DNA from: CBDATA01 sp965202845
Lineage (GTDB): Bacteria > Acidobacteriota > Vicinamibacteria > Marinacidobacterales > Marinacidobacteraceae
DNA: 64,000 bases
NCBI GenBank assembly: GCA_965202845.1
Contig: OZ241856.1
Coordinates: forward strand, 310,001 to 374,000
Direction of reading: 5' to 3'
The position numbers were made by a program, and so were the translations under genes. The notes under the pieces were generated by a model that worked only from the letters and a program-made list of their open reading frames with translations, ran no database searches and was not told the DNA's origin. Of the stretch, positions 18,921 to 28,068 are shown piece by piece (positions within the stretch are counted from its first letter, which is position 1; each line of letters opens with the position of its first letter).

Positions 18921-19556
18921 GCCGAAGTGATCGAGCACCGCCTCGGAGCGCAGGAACCCGGGAGTGAGCGCGAGCGCGGTGATCCGGTGCGCGTGGAGAT
19001 CCCTGGCCATTGCGGTCGCCAGCCGGATAGCCCCGATCTTGGCGAGGTCGTAGAACAGGTTGCCGCGATAGCCCAGGGTGTCGCCGTCGGTGATCTCGAC
19101 GATCAGCCCGGCGTTTCGCTCCACCATCAGCGGCGCCCCGTGGCGGCTGGTGATGATGTGGGTGCGGACCGCCCGCTCCAGCAGGGTGAACCCCTTTTCG
19201 AGCGCGAGCTCCCAGAACGGCGTCCCCCATTCGGTGAGCGCATCTCCGCCCCAGATGTCGTTCACCAGCACGTCCAGCCGGCCGCGCTCCTCCCGAACCC
19301 GCTCGAAGAGCGCCGCCACCTCCGCCTCCCGGGTGTGGTCCACCCGGACCGCGATCCCGCAGCCCCCCTCCCGGTCCACCATCGCTGCGGTCTCCTCGAG
19401 AACCTCCGGGCGCCCCGGGGTGGCGGGCCGCCCCCGGACGCTGCGCCCGGTGCAGTAGACGACAGCGCCCGCTGCGCCGAGCATCCGGGCGATCCCCCGG
19501 CCGGCGCCCCGGGTGGCGCCGGCGACTACCGCCACCCGGCCTTCCAGCGTCGCCAC
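18552..19556 (-). CDS. Short-chain dehydrogenase/reductase (DHRS1-like)
   Basis: A 334-residue classical SDR. It has the cofactor motif VAGATRGAGRGIARM at the N-terminus (TGxxxGxG type), a Rossmann Asn/Asp region LDVLVNDIWGGD, and the catalytic YDLAK (YxxxK) in GNLFYDLAKIGAIRLATAMA. The C-terminal extension (about 70 residues) is longer than in most SDRs and resembles DHRS1-type enzymes. The GTG start at 19556-19554 follows the FAD oxidoreductase stop by 8 bp. It is the last gene of a minus-strand operon (GWxTD, two FAD oxidoreductases, SDR). Its 3' end is the sequence duplicated at 16041-16410. Substrate unknown. Confidence 0.9.
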   Translation of the reverse strand: MATLEGRVAVVAGATRGAGRGIARMLGAAGAVVYCTGRSVRGRPATPGRPEVLEETAAMVDREGGCGIAVRVDHTREAEVAALFERVREERGRLDVLVNDIWGGDALTEWGTPFWELALEKGFTLLERAVRTHIITSRHGAPLMVERNAGLIVEITDGDTLGYRGNLFYDLAKIGAIRLATAMARDLHAHRITALALTPGFLRSEAVLDHFGVSEANWRDAIARDPWFAESETPCFVGRAVAALAADPEERRKWNGGLVSSWDLAKEYGFTDVDGRRPDWGSFHRRRVRAILERDAAPDALERFVIRSRLHQAELEPDGAAEAARLRDWLERHG

Positions 19557-19564
19557 CGGGGCGG

Positions 19565-21046
19565 CTACCGCACGTCCTCCTGCACCGCCCGCGCCGCGTT
19601 GCGACCGGAGACGCCGTGGAGACCCCCGTAGGGGTAGACGCCGGGACCGGCGAGGTAGAGGCCGGGGAACGGAGTGCGGTGGCGGGCGAAGCCGGGAACC
19701 GGGCGCAGCGAATAGAGCTGATCCATCGCCGGTTCGCCCTGGTGGAAGCTGCCCTCGACCAGACCGAAGCCGCGCTCGAGGGCGCGCGGGGTGAGAACCC
19801 GGCGGGCGATCTCCAGCTCCCGGATTCCGGGGAAGGCGCCCTCCAGCGCGGCGAGCGTCCTCTCCGCCACCTCGTCCTCCCCGGCGTCCCGCGGGACCGA
19901 CTGGACGGTCGCGGCGAGCGCCTTCCCGTTCCAGGAGGCGAAGACGGTCGGGTTCTTTGCGATTTCGCCGTACTTGAAGGCGTCGGCGGCCCGCTCCAGC
20001 GCATCCAGCGAGGCGCCGCCGATCTGGATGACGCCGCCCTCCCGCAGCTCCGCCCCGGCGAGCCGGGGCGGAGCGGACAGCGCGAACCCCACCCGCGCCG
20101 CCGTCCCCCGGTACCGGATGCAGCGCACGTCGTGGGCGAAATCCGGGGGCAGATGGCGCTCGCCAACCCAGCGCCGCAGCGTGGTCTCCGGAGCGGCGTC
20201 GGAGACGACGGACTGGCACGCGATGCGCCGCCCGTCGGCCAGCTCCACTGCGGTCGCGTTCCCGCCGTTGATCCCGATCCGGCGCACTCCGCCGGACGAC
20301 AGGTGGGCGCCGGCGGCGCGCGCCGCATCCCGCAGCGCCCGCCCCACCGCCGCCGGTCCGCCGCGCGCCGGGCGGAGCCAGCCGAGCGGCTCCGGGCGCC
20401 CGAAGGCGTGGAAGTGCAAGAAGAGGCCCGCCGTTCCCGCCGCCCGCGGCCCCAGGCGGATGCCGGTGAGCGCCGGGCCGGCGAGCGCCGCCTTGAGCGG
20501 CTCGCTCACGAACCAGTTGTCCAGGTGGTGCTGGAGCGCCATCGGAAGCGTCCGAAGCAGTTCGTTCAGCGAGCGTCCGCCGAGGCGCAGCGCCGCGAAG
20601 GCCGCCGGAAGGGCGTCCGGCAGCCCGGAATCCAGCTGGAGGGGCGGCTGCTCCAGCAGCTTCCGCAGAAAACCGGCGAGCGTCCGGAGCTCGGTGACGA
20701 ACTCGGGGTAGCGGGCCGCGTCCGACGCGGGCAGGGCGCCGGGCAAGGAAACGACGGTCCCGTCGTCGCCGACGACGGTGAGCGCCGGATCGGGGTCGGC
20801 GAGATGCAGGCCGTGGCGCTCCAGACCGAGGTCCGCGGCCACCGCCGGATCGGGCGCGGCGGGCAGGGTCTCCGGCGCCGCCGGGAAGACGAACCCCGGC
20901 GCGATCTCCACGTCCGCCGCGACGCCCCCCGGCTGCCCCTGCTCGCCCACCACCAGCGTCGACCTGCCGGCGCGCGCCAGGTACGCCGCCGCGATCAGCG
21001 CATCCGGTCCGCCGCCGATCGCGCAGACGTCGTAGGCGTCCTTCAT
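19565..21046 (-). CDS. NAD(P)/FAD-dependent oxidoreductase (PYROXD2/phytoene desaturase-like)
   Basis: A 493-residue flavoprotein. The dinucleotide motif is VCAIGGGPDALIAAAYLARA at residues 6-25, followed by VVGEQGQPGG; the FAD-binding C-terminus reads LYLAGPGVYPYGGLHGVSG. It has the same architecture as the next gene upstream (21043-22629), to which it is a paralogue, and the two overlap by ATGA, so they may form a heteromeric or sequential pair. Relatives include carotenoid desaturases and PYROXD2. The reaction cannot be assigned; there are no crt genes nearby. Confidence 0.85.
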   Translation of the reverse strand: MKDAYDVCAIGGGPDALIAAAYLARAGRSTLVVGEQGQPGGVAADVEIAPGFVFPAAPETLPAAPDPAVAADLGLERHGLHLADPDPALTVVGDDGTVVSLPGALPASDAARYPEFVTELRTLAGFLRKLLEQPPLQLDSGLPDALPAAFAALRLGGRSLNELLRTLPMALQHHLDNWFVSEPLKAALAGPALTGIRLGPRAAGTAGLFLHFHAFGRPEPLGWLRPARGGPAAVGRALRDAARAAGAHLSSGGVRRIGINGGNATAVELADGRRIACQSVVSDAAPETTLRRWVGERHLPPDFAHDVRCIRYRGTAARVGFALSAPPRLAGAELREGGVIQIGGASLDALERAADAFKYGEIAKNPTVFASWNGKALAATVQSVPRDAGEDEVAERTLAALEGAFPGIRELEIARRVLTPRALERGFGLVEGSFHQGEPAMDQLYSLRPVPGFARHRTPFPGLYLAGPGVYPYGGLHGVSGRNAARAVQEDVR

Positions 21047-22629
21047 CGGAGGTCCGCCCGCAGCATCGCGTCGGCGCCCAGCTTGCCGGGAGCGCCCATG
21101 ACGCCGCCGCCGGGGTGGGCGCCCGAACCGCAGAGGAAGAGCCCCCGCACCGGGGTGTGGAACTGGGCCCAGCCGGCCGCCGGCCGGAGGAAGAGGAGCT
21201 GCTCCAGCGCCAGTTCGCCCTGGAAGATGTTGCCCTCGGAAAGCCCGGTGCGCCGCTCGATGTCAAGCGGGGTGAGCGTCTGCCGCTCGAGGATGATGTC
21301 CGGGAGGTTCGGCGCGTACTCGGCGAGGGTGCGGATCACGGCGTCGCCGAAGGCGTCGCGCTGCGCGTCCCAGTCGGGCGCGCCCTCCGCCAGGTGGTAG
21401 GGCGCGTACTGGACGAAGATGGACATCACGTGCTTGCCGGGCGGCGCCATCCCCGGATCGAGCAGCGACGGGATGCAGATGTCGAGATAGGGAACCCGCG
21501 AGAACCGTCCCCGCTTGGCGTCGTCGTAGGCGCGCTCCAGGGTCTCGGAGTCGGGGCTGATCGAGATGGCGCCGCCCAGGTGCCGGCCGGGGCCGGGAAT
21601 CGCGGTGAAGTCGGGAAGCGCGTCCAGCGCCAGATTGACCTTGCCCGACGACCCCTGGAAGCGGAAGCGCCGGATGTCCCGCACGAAATCGGAGGGCAGC
21701 TCCTCCGGGTCCAGCAACTGGAGGAAGGTGCGGCGGGGGTCCACGCTCGATCCGATCCGGTCGGCGAACACTTCCTCGCCGCCTTCCAGCACCACGCCGG
21801 CGGCGCGCCCCCCGGAGGTCAGGATCCGCTCCACCCCGGCGCCGGTGCGGACTTCGGCGCCGAAGCTGCGCGCCGAACTCGCAAGGGCGTCGGCCACCGC
21901 GCCCATGCCGCCCCGCTGGAACCCCCACGAGCGCGACGCCCCGTCGAGTTCGCCGGCGTAGTGATGGAGGAGCACATAGGCGGTGCCGGGCGAGCTGATG
22001 CCGAGGAAGGAGCCGATGATCCCGCTCGCCGCCATGGTGGCCTTGAGGACGTCGGTCTCGAACCAGCGGTCCAGGTAGTCGCGGGCGCTCGCCGTCATCA
22101 GACGCGCCAGCTCGTGGCAGCGCCGATCCCCGAGTTTCGCGAAGTGACGCGCCAGGTCGACCAGGCCGCCCAGCTCCCGCGGATGCGCCGAACCCAGCTT
22201 CGGGGGGCGCATCATCAGCAGGCCGCGGATCGCCTGGGAGAGCTGGTGCATCCGGAGGCCGAAGCGCGGGTAGCTCTCGGCGTCCCGGAGCGAGAACTGG
22301 GAGAGCGACTCCCGGGTCGCCGCCGGGTCGTGCCAGCGCATCAGCGCCCGCCCGTCGCGCATCGGGGTGAAGGTTCCGTCGAGCGCCTGGAGCTGCAGCC
22401 CGTGGCGCGCCAGGTCCAGGTCGTCGATGATCTGCGGCCGCATCAGGCTGAGCACGTAGGAGAAGACGGTCGCGGTGAAACCCGGCAGGATCTCCTCGCT
22501 GTAGGTGGCGCCGCCCACCCGCTCGTTCTTCTCGACGACGAGGACGCTCCGGCCGGCGCGCGCCAGGTACGCGGCGGCGACCAGGCCGTTGTGCCCCCCG
22601 CCGATCACGATGGCGTCGTAGCGCTTCAT
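21043..22629 (-). CDS. NAD(P)/FAD-dependent oxidoreductase (PYROXD2-like)
   Basis: A 528-residue flavoprotein with AIVIGGGHNGLVAAAYLARA at residues 6-25, VVEKNERVGGATYSEEILPG, and a C-terminal FAD motif LFLCGSGAHPGGGVMGAPG. The GGHNGL plus GG(A/V)xxSEEIxPG signature is typical of the PYROXD2 group. It starts 28 bp after the GWxTD gene and overlaps its paralogue downstream. The duplication and coupling suggest both act on the same type of substrate, unknown. Confidence 0.88.
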   Translation of the reverse strand: MKRYDAIVIGGGHNGLVAAAYLARAGRSVLVVEKNERVGGATYSEEILPGFTATVFSYVLSLMRPQIIDDLDLARHGLQLQALDGTFTPMRDGRALMRWHDPAATRESLSQFSLRDAESYPRFGLRMHQLSQAIRGLLMMRPPKLGSAHPRELGGLVDLARHFAKLGDRRCHELARLMTASARDYLDRWFETDVLKATMAASGIIGSFLGISSPGTAYVLLHHYAGELDGASRSWGFQRGGMGAVADALASSARSFGAEVRTGAGVERILTSGGRAAGVVLEGGEEVFADRIGSSVDPRRTFLQLLDPEELPSDFVRDIRRFRFQGSSGKVNLALDALPDFTAIPGPGRHLGGAISISPDSETLERAYDDAKRGRFSRVPYLDICIPSLLDPGMAPPGKHVMSIFVQYAPYHLAEGAPDWDAQRDAFGDAVIRTLAEYAPNLPDIILERQTLTPLDIERRTGLSEGNIFQGELALEQLLFLRPAAGWAQFHTPVRGLFLCGSGAHPGGGVMGAPGKLGADAMLRADLR

Positions 22630-22657
22630 CGGTCGAAGCGGCCGCGGGGCGCCGGTT

Positions 22658-24823
22658 TCAGGAACGTGGCGAGGCGCCGCGCTCCGCCTCCTGAACCCGC
22701 TCCAGCGCCTCCCGAACCTGCGGCTGCTCGGCGTCGAGGGCGAGCGAGCGCTCGAACGCCTCGCGGGCGCCGGCGAAGTCGGAAACCTGGAAGCGGGCGA
22801 GTCCGAGCATGTTGAGGCCGTTGGCGTCCGGGTTCCGGATGGTGATGGCGCGGCTCAGCAGCGCCTCCGCGTCCTCGAAGCGCTCCATCCGGAAGTAGGC
22901 CTCTCCCAGAACCCGCAGCACCTCGTAGCGATCCGGAACCTCCGCGTGCACCGGCTCCAGCAGCTCGACCACCCGCGCCAGATTGCCGGCTTCGGCTTCC
23001 AGCTCGGCGAGCAGCTCGCGCGCCCGGCCCAGCCGGGGCGCGGTCGCGACCGCGTGCTCCAGCACCGCCCGCGCCGAGGGCTTGCGATCCAGCGCCACCA
23101 GCTGCTCCCCCAGCGACAGGCTGGTGAGGCCGGCGTGTTCCGGGCCGTAGGGAAGCAGGACGCCGCGGAAACCGGCGTCCAGCAGATCGCCGCGCGGGGA
23201 GATGGAAAACGCCGCGCGCCGGGAATCCAGCGCCGCCCCGGAGGGGTCCAGCAACGCCGCCTCCAGCTCGTAGCGGGCCGCTTCCAGGTCGAGCAGCGGA
23301 ACGTCCCAGGCGACCATCCCGCGCGCCGGATCGATCCGGGCGGGCAGCGTCTCCTCGAGCCGCGTCTCGCCGTCGGTCAGCGGCTCCCGGCTCACGATCC
23401 GGAAGCGGATCGAGGACCCGTCCGGCGCGTCTCTCGGAACCAGACCGGCGACGAAGTTCGCGCCGATCGGGTAGACCCCCTGGGGGTTCGGGGTCACGCC
23501 CTCGGAACCCAGCCGGAACGGCCGGTAGAGCGGGCGGGCCGCCTCGAAGCGCTTCCCCAGCACCAGATCGGAGAGCCCCGGGCCGGAGGCGGCGCCGGGA
23601 ACCGAGACGTCGCCCTCGACCAGCGTGTAGCTCTTCGCGCAGTCGCTCTCGTCCCGGGAGCCGCACGCCCGGTTGCGAAGGACGATGCGGACCGTGTGCT
23701 CGCCGGGAACCAGCGGCAAGAGCCCGGACCACGAAAAGGGGCGGTTGAGGGCGCCCTTCTCCGATTCGGACAGCGAGACGAAGGATTCCTTGCGGAATTC
23801 GGTGACCACCGTCTCCGGGGCGTCCCGGAGCGTCACTTCCACCGAGCCGATGTACGCGGTGTCGTACGTGCCGCGATCCTCGTTTCGGACGAAGGAGTTG
23901 TGCTGCGCCTCCACCTCGATGACCCAGTGCAGGAAGGACGCTCCCTCCGGGCCGGGGAGGACGGCCATCGCCCCGCTGCCGGGAACATACGTGAACAGGT
24001 AGTCGGCCTCGATGGCGCCCCGCTCGAAGTCGAGCCGGTCGGCGTAGCTGTCGTCCAGTCCGACGAAGGGAACATCGTGGATGTCCTGGAGCAGCGAGAG
24101 GGTGCCGAAGGGCACCGCCTGGAAGCGGGTGATGTCCTGCTCGTCGGTGCGGAAGGACATCGCCGCGTTCGCGATCTCCGGATCGAACTCGTAGAGGATT
24201 TCGTAGGCGCGCTCGATCTCGTCCCGGAAGTCGCGCCGATCCGGCTGGTAGCCGGTGAGCAGCGCCGGGGCGCCGTCGGCGATCGGGTCGAAGAGCTGGA
24301 GTTCGCCGATCCCGTGCCGCCGCCAGAACAGCAGGTAGAAGAAGGCGGGCAGCCCGAACCGCTTCAGCTCCGAGTTGTTGTAGAACCAGAGCTCGGTCGG
24401 ATAGATCTCGTCCCGGGCTTCGTAGTTCTGGATCGAGCGGGGCGGACCGAGCAGGATGTAGTAGCGCCCGCGGTCGGTCTGCCACCCCTGACGGAAGGTG
24501 TCGCGCCCGAACCAGTTGTTGGCGTGGTCGAACCGCGCGTAGTGCTCGGTGCGGAATTCGTTCTCCGGCGTTGACGGGTTGTCGTCGCGCTTGTTCCAGA
24601 AGGCGTCCACGAAGGCGTCGCGCTGGACTTCCGAGGTCAGCGCGAGGAAGACCCGCTTTTCGCGGTCGGTGATGAGATAGACCACCTCTTCGGTGAGCCA
24701 CGCGCGGTGACGCTCCGGGAGCCGCTCGATCCGCTCCTTCTCGCTCAGCTCCTCGTTCTGGGCGGACCCCGGCGCCGCCGCCAGCAGGAGGAGGGCGCAG
24801 CAGGGAAGGGCGAGGCGCAACAT
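22658..24823 (-). CDS. GWxTD domain protein with C-terminal TPRs, exported
   Basis: A 721-residue protein. The signal peptide LRLALPCCALLLLAAAPGSA may be cleaved after the AxA. The GWxTD domain spans about 35-185 with the diagnostic FRQGWQTDRGRYYILLGPP segment and the preceding FWNKRDDNPSTPENEFRTEH. A beta-rich middle (230-540) follows, and three or four tetratricopeptide repeats cover 560-715 (YEVLRVLGEAYFRMERFEDA, LNMLGLARFQVSDFAGAREA). GWxTD proteins are common in Acidobacteriota and Bacteroidota and have no established function; the TPRs imply protein contacts in the periplasm. It is first in the minus-strand operon and is divergent from another TPR gene across 57 bp. Confidence 0.9.
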   Translation of the reverse strand: MLRLALPCCALLLLAAAPGSAQNEELSEKERIERLPERHRAWLTEEVVYLITDREKRVFLALTSEVQRDAFVDAFWNKRDDNPSTPENEFRTEHYARFDHANNWFGRDTFRQGWQTDRGRYYILLGPPRSIQNYEARDEIYPTELWFYNNSELKRFGLPAFFYLLFWRRHGIGELQLFDPIADGAPALLTGYQPDRRDFRDEIERAYEILYEFDPEIANAAMSFRTDEQDITRFQAVPFGTLSLLQDIHDVPFVGLDDSYADRLDFERGAIEADYLFTYVPGSGAMAVLPGPEGASFLHWVIEVEAQHNSFVRNEDRGTYDTAYIGSVEVTLRDAPETVVTEFRKESFVSLSESEKGALNRPFSWSGLLPLVPGEHTVRIVLRNRACGSRDESDCAKSYTLVEGDVSVPGAASGPGLSDLVLGKRFEAARPLYRPFRLGSEGVTPNPQGVYPIGANFVAGLVPRDAPDGSSIRFRIVSREPLTDGETRLEETLPARIDPARGMVAWDVPLLDLEAARYELEAALLDPSGAALDSRRAAFSISPRGDLLDAGFRGVLLPYGPEHAGLTSLSLGEQLVALDRKPSARAVLEHAVATAPRLGRARELLAELEAEAGNLARVVELLEPVHAEVPDRYEVLRVLGEAYFRMERFEDAEALLSRAITIRNPDANGLNMLGLARFQVSDFAGAREAFERSLALDAEQPQVREALERVQEAERGASPRS

Positions 24824-24880
24824 CGGGACTCCCGAATGGTAGCGAATCCGGCCTTGCGCGATACTGGCGCGCCAGGGACC

Positions 24881-26374
24881 ATGCGTGTTCGATCCAAAGC
24901 CGGGGCGGTTCTGCTGGCGCTGGGCGCCGGGGTCGCGTCCGCGCAGTCGCTCGAAACCGCGCAGCGGCTTCTCGACGAGGGTCGGATCCGGGAGGCCATC
25001 CCGCACCTCGAGGCGGCGTGGCGGGAGCATCCGGGCGAGCCGGCGCCGGTGTGGAAGCTGGCGGTGGCCCGACTCCAGCTCGGGGATTTCGACGAAGCCG
25101 CGGAGTTCGGCGCGATCTTCAGCCGGCTGGTTCCGGAAAGCTCCAACGGGCTGCGGCTCATGGGCAGCGCGCTGATGGCCGCCGGCCGACTCGACGAGGC
25201 GGAGGCCGCCTTCCGCCGCGCCCTCGAACGGAACCCGGGAGATCCGGCCTCCCGGCTGGACCTCGCGCTGCTGCTCGCCGGTCGGGGCCGGGTCGGGGAG
25301 GCCCGCGCCGGGCTGGAAGCGCTCGCCGCCGACTGGCCGGGGCGGGCCGAGATCCTGGCGCCGCTGGGAGCGCTCCACGCCGGGGAGGGGCGCCGGGGAG
25401 AGGCGCTTGAAGCGCTCACCGCCGCCGCGCGCGCCGACCCGGACTCGCTCGAGGCGCACCACCATCTCGGCAGCCTCTATTCCGACCTCGGCCGGTTCGA
25501 ACTGGCGCGCCGCCACCTCGACCGCGCGCTCGAGCTGGCGCCGGGGAATCCCGGCCCGCTCTCGGAACTCTGCCTCCTCCGCTCCCGGGAGGACCGGCTC
25601 GAAGAGGCCCGGAGCGTGTGCCAGCAGGCTGCCGATGCCGCCCCGGAGGACGCCGAGACCTGGTTCCGGCTGGGCGACGTGCTTCAGTTCCTCCAGGACT
25701 CCGCCGCCGAAGCGGCGCACCGGCGCGCGCTCGAACTGGATCCCGGACACCGCAAGGCCCGCTTCCGGCTGGGGTTGTTGCTCGAGGAGCAGAACCGCAG
25801 CGGGGAAGCCATCGAAGCGCTGGTTCCGGGAGTGGACGCCGCCGCGCCGCCGGTCGCTCCCTTCGATCTGGCGACCGGTCTGCAGACGCTCGGGATCGCG
25901 TACCGGAGCGCCGGGGACCCGGATCGGGCCCGTTTGCGGCTGGAGCAGGCGATCGCCGCCGCGCCGACGCTTCCCGAACCCCACCTCCACCTCGGCAACC
26001 TGCTGGCGCGCAGCGAGCATCCCGAAGAAGCGGCGCTCGGGCGCGAACACCTCGTCCGATTTCGGGAGCTCCGGGCCTTTGACGACCGGGTGCGGGAACT
26101 CAAGGCAGTCATCAACGCGCATCCGGGCGCGCCGGGGCCGAAACGGGAGCTGGTGCGGCATCTGGCGGACGGCGGCGCCGCCGACCGCGCGCTCGACGAG
26201 GCCGGCCTGCTGCTCGCGCTCTCCGCCGACGAACCGGTCCACCACGAACTGGTGGCCGAATCGCTTCTGGCGCTGGGACGGAAGGAAGAGGCCCGGACGC
26301 TCCTCGAGGCGGCGCTCGCCCGCTGGCCGGACAACCAGAACCTCCGGGATCTTCGGGCGCGGCTCGATCCGTGA
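24881..26374 (+). CDS. Exported tetratricopeptide repeat protein
   Basis: A 497-residue protein with a short signal peptide (AGAVLLALGAGVASAQS) and about twelve TPR units from residue 24 to the end, for example LMGSALMAAGRLDEAEAAFR, HLGSLYSDLGRFELARRHLD and RLGLLLEEQNRSGEAIEAL. There is no catalytic domain. Its stop overlaps the start of the CRTAC1 gene (GTGA at 26371-26374). TPR plus CRTAC1 pairs recur in Acidobacteriota and Planctomycetota, where a shared envelope role is suspected but unproven. Confidence 0.9.
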   Translation: MRVRSKAGAVLLALGAGVASAQSLETAQRLLDEGRIREAIPHLEAAWREHPGEPAPVWKLAVARLQLGDFDEAAEFGAIFSRLVPESSNGLRLMGSALMAAGRLDEAEAAFRRALERNPGDPASRLDLALLLAGRGRVGEARAGLEALAADWPGRAEILAPLGALHAGEGRRGEALEALTAAARADPDSLEAHHHLGSLYSDLGRFELARRHLDRALELAPGNPGPLSELCLLRSREDRLEEARSVCQQAADAAPEDAETWFRLGDVLQFLQDSAAEAAHRRALELDPGHRKARFRLGLLLEEQNRSGEAIEALVPGVDAAAPPVAPFDLATGLQTLGIAYRSAGDPDRARLRLEQAIAAAPTLPEPHLHLGNLLARSEHPEEAALGREHLVRFRELRAFDDRVRELKAVINAHPGAPGPKRELVRHLADGGAADRALDEAGLLLALSADEPVHHELVAESLLALGRKEEARTLLEAALARWPDNQNLRDLRARLDP

Positions 26375-28068
26375 TCCTCGCGCTGGCGCTCGTCGGCCAG
26401 ATCCACCTCGTGGACGTGACCGACGCCAGCGGAGTGGACTACCGCAACCGGAGCGGCGATCCGGAAAAGCGGTTCATCGTCTCCTCGCTGGGGTCCGGCG
26501 CCGCCCTCCTCGATTACGACCAGGACGGCGATCTCGACCTGTACCTGGTCAACGGCGCTCCGCTCCCTCCCGGTGAGGGGCTTCCCAACCGGCTCTACCG
26601 CAACGACGGCGGATTCCGGTTCACCGAGGCGACCGCGCCGGCCGGGGTCGGGGACGTCGGCTGGGGGTTCGGCGCCGCGGCGGGGGATTTCGACAACGAC
26701 GGGTTCCCCGATCTCTACGTGACCAACCTGGGCGCCAACGTCCTGTACCGCAACCGGGGCGACGGAACCTTCGCCCGGATTCCGGACGCCGGCGGCGCCG
26801 ACCATCCGGGGTTCTCCACCTCGGCGGCTTCCTTCGACGGCGACGGCGACGGTTGGGTCGACCTCTTCGTGCTGGGCTACACCGAGGGCGCCATCGCCGA
26901 CCTGCCGCTTCCGGGTTCGGCGGCGAGCTGCGTGTGGTTTTCGCTTCCGGTCTTTTGCGGTCCGTCCGGGCTGATCCCGGCGCCGGACGCCTTCTTCCGC
27001 AACCGGGGCGACGGGACGTTCGAGGACGCCACCGGGCGCTTCGGATTCGGGGAGGCGGAGGCGGCCTACGGGCTCGGGGTGGTGGCCGCCGATCTCGACG
27101 GGGACCGGGACGCCGACCTCTATGTGGCGAACGATTCGGTTCCGAACCACCTCTGGATCCGGGACGGCGACCGCTTCCGGGAGGATGGGCTGCTCGCCGG
27201 GACCGCGTACAACGTGGACGGGCTGGCGCAGGCGGGGATGGGAGTGGACGCCGGCGACTTCGACGACGACGGGCGGCTCGACCTCTTCGTCACCAACTTT
27301 TCGCACGACACCAACACCGCCTACCGCAACATGGGAGGCGGCTTCTTCGAGGACAGCACCACCAAGAACGCGCTCCGGACTCCCGGATGGTTCCAGCTGG
27401 GGTGGGGAACCCGGTTCATCGACTTCGACGGCGACGGGCGGCTCGACCTCTTCGTCGCCAACGGGCACGTGTACCCGGCCGCCGCCGAGGCCGGCGCCAA
27501 CACCCGCTACGCGATGCCGAACCAGGTCTTTCGCAACGAGGGGAAGGGGGTGTTCGCCGAAGTCGGGCGGGACGGCGCCGCGCGCTCCAGCCGGGGCGCC
27601 GCCTTCGGGGACCTCGACGGCGACCAGCGCCCCGACGTGGTGGTGGTCAACATCGACGACCGGGCTTCGCTATTGGCCAACCGGAGCGGGCGCCAGGGCG
27701 GAGGGACGCTCGTGCGGCTGGTGGGGGTTCGCGCTCCCCGCGACGGGACCGGCAGCCGGGTCCGCTTCCAGTCCGGCGGCGTGAACCGGCTCCGGGAATC
27801 GCGCCGGAGCGGGAGCTTCCTCTCGTCGAGCGACGCCCGGATCCATCTGCCGCCGGAACCGGAGGCGGTGGAGGTGGACTGGGGGGCGTCCGGCGGAACC
27901 GAAACCCTGGGGGATCTGCCGGCGGGACTGCTGGTGATCCGGGAGGGGGTCGGAGTGGTGGGCCGCCCGCTCAGACCGGCGCCGGGGTCAAGCGCTTCCG
28001 GGGCGGATCGAAGAACGGCAGCGGGGCGACGCGCGAAGGCGCCCGGCGGCGGGCGTACTCCACCGTGA
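26371..28068 (+). CDS. CRTAC1 family protein (FG-GAP/VCBS repeats and ASPIC/UnbV domain)
   Basis: A 565-residue predicted beta-propeller. Seven repeats carry calcium loops of the DxDxDGxxDL type: DYDQDGDLDLYLVN, DFDNDGFPDLYVTN, DGDGDGWVDLFV, DLDGDRDADLYVAN, DFDDDGRLDLFVTN, DFDGDGRLDLFVAN and DLDGDQRPDVVVVN. The C-terminal 110 residues match ASPIC/UnbV (VRLVGVRAPRDGTGSRVRFQ, LPAGLLVIREG). A hydrophobic start (MILALALVGQIH) may be a short export signal. The last 33 codons overlap the convergent GcvT-like gene by 98 bp, and the tail beyond the UnbV domain (Arg/Gly-rich) looks like read-through of a lost stop. Likely extracellular or periplasmic, binding or adhesion. Confidence 0.9.
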   Translation: MILALALVGQIHLVDVTDASGVDYRNRSGDPEKRFIVSSLGSGAALLDYDQDGDLDLYLVNGAPLPPGEGLPNRLYRNDGGFRFTEATAPAGVGDVGWGFGAAAGDFDNDGFPDLYVTNLGANVLYRNRGDGTFARIPDAGGADHPGFSTSAASFDGDGDGWVDLFVLGYTEGAIADLPLPGSAASCVWFSLPVFCGPSGLIPAPDAFFRNRGDGTFEDATGRFGFGEAEAAYGLGVVAADLDGDRDADLYVANDSVPNHLWIRDGDRFREDGLLAGTAYNVDGLAQAGMGVDAGDFDDDGRLDLFVTNFSHDTNTAYRNMGGGFFEDSTTKNALRTPGWFQLGWGTRFIDFDGDGRLDLFVANGHVYPAAAEAGANTRYAMPNQVFRNEGKGVFAEVGRDGAARSSRGAAFGDLDGDQRPDVVVVNIDDRASLLANRSGRQGGGTLVRLVGVRAPRDGTGSRVRFQSGGVNRLRESRRSGSFLSSSDARIHLPPEPEAVEVDWGASGGTETLGDLPAGLLVIREGVGVVGRPLRPAPGSSASGADRRTAAGRRAKAPGGGRTPP

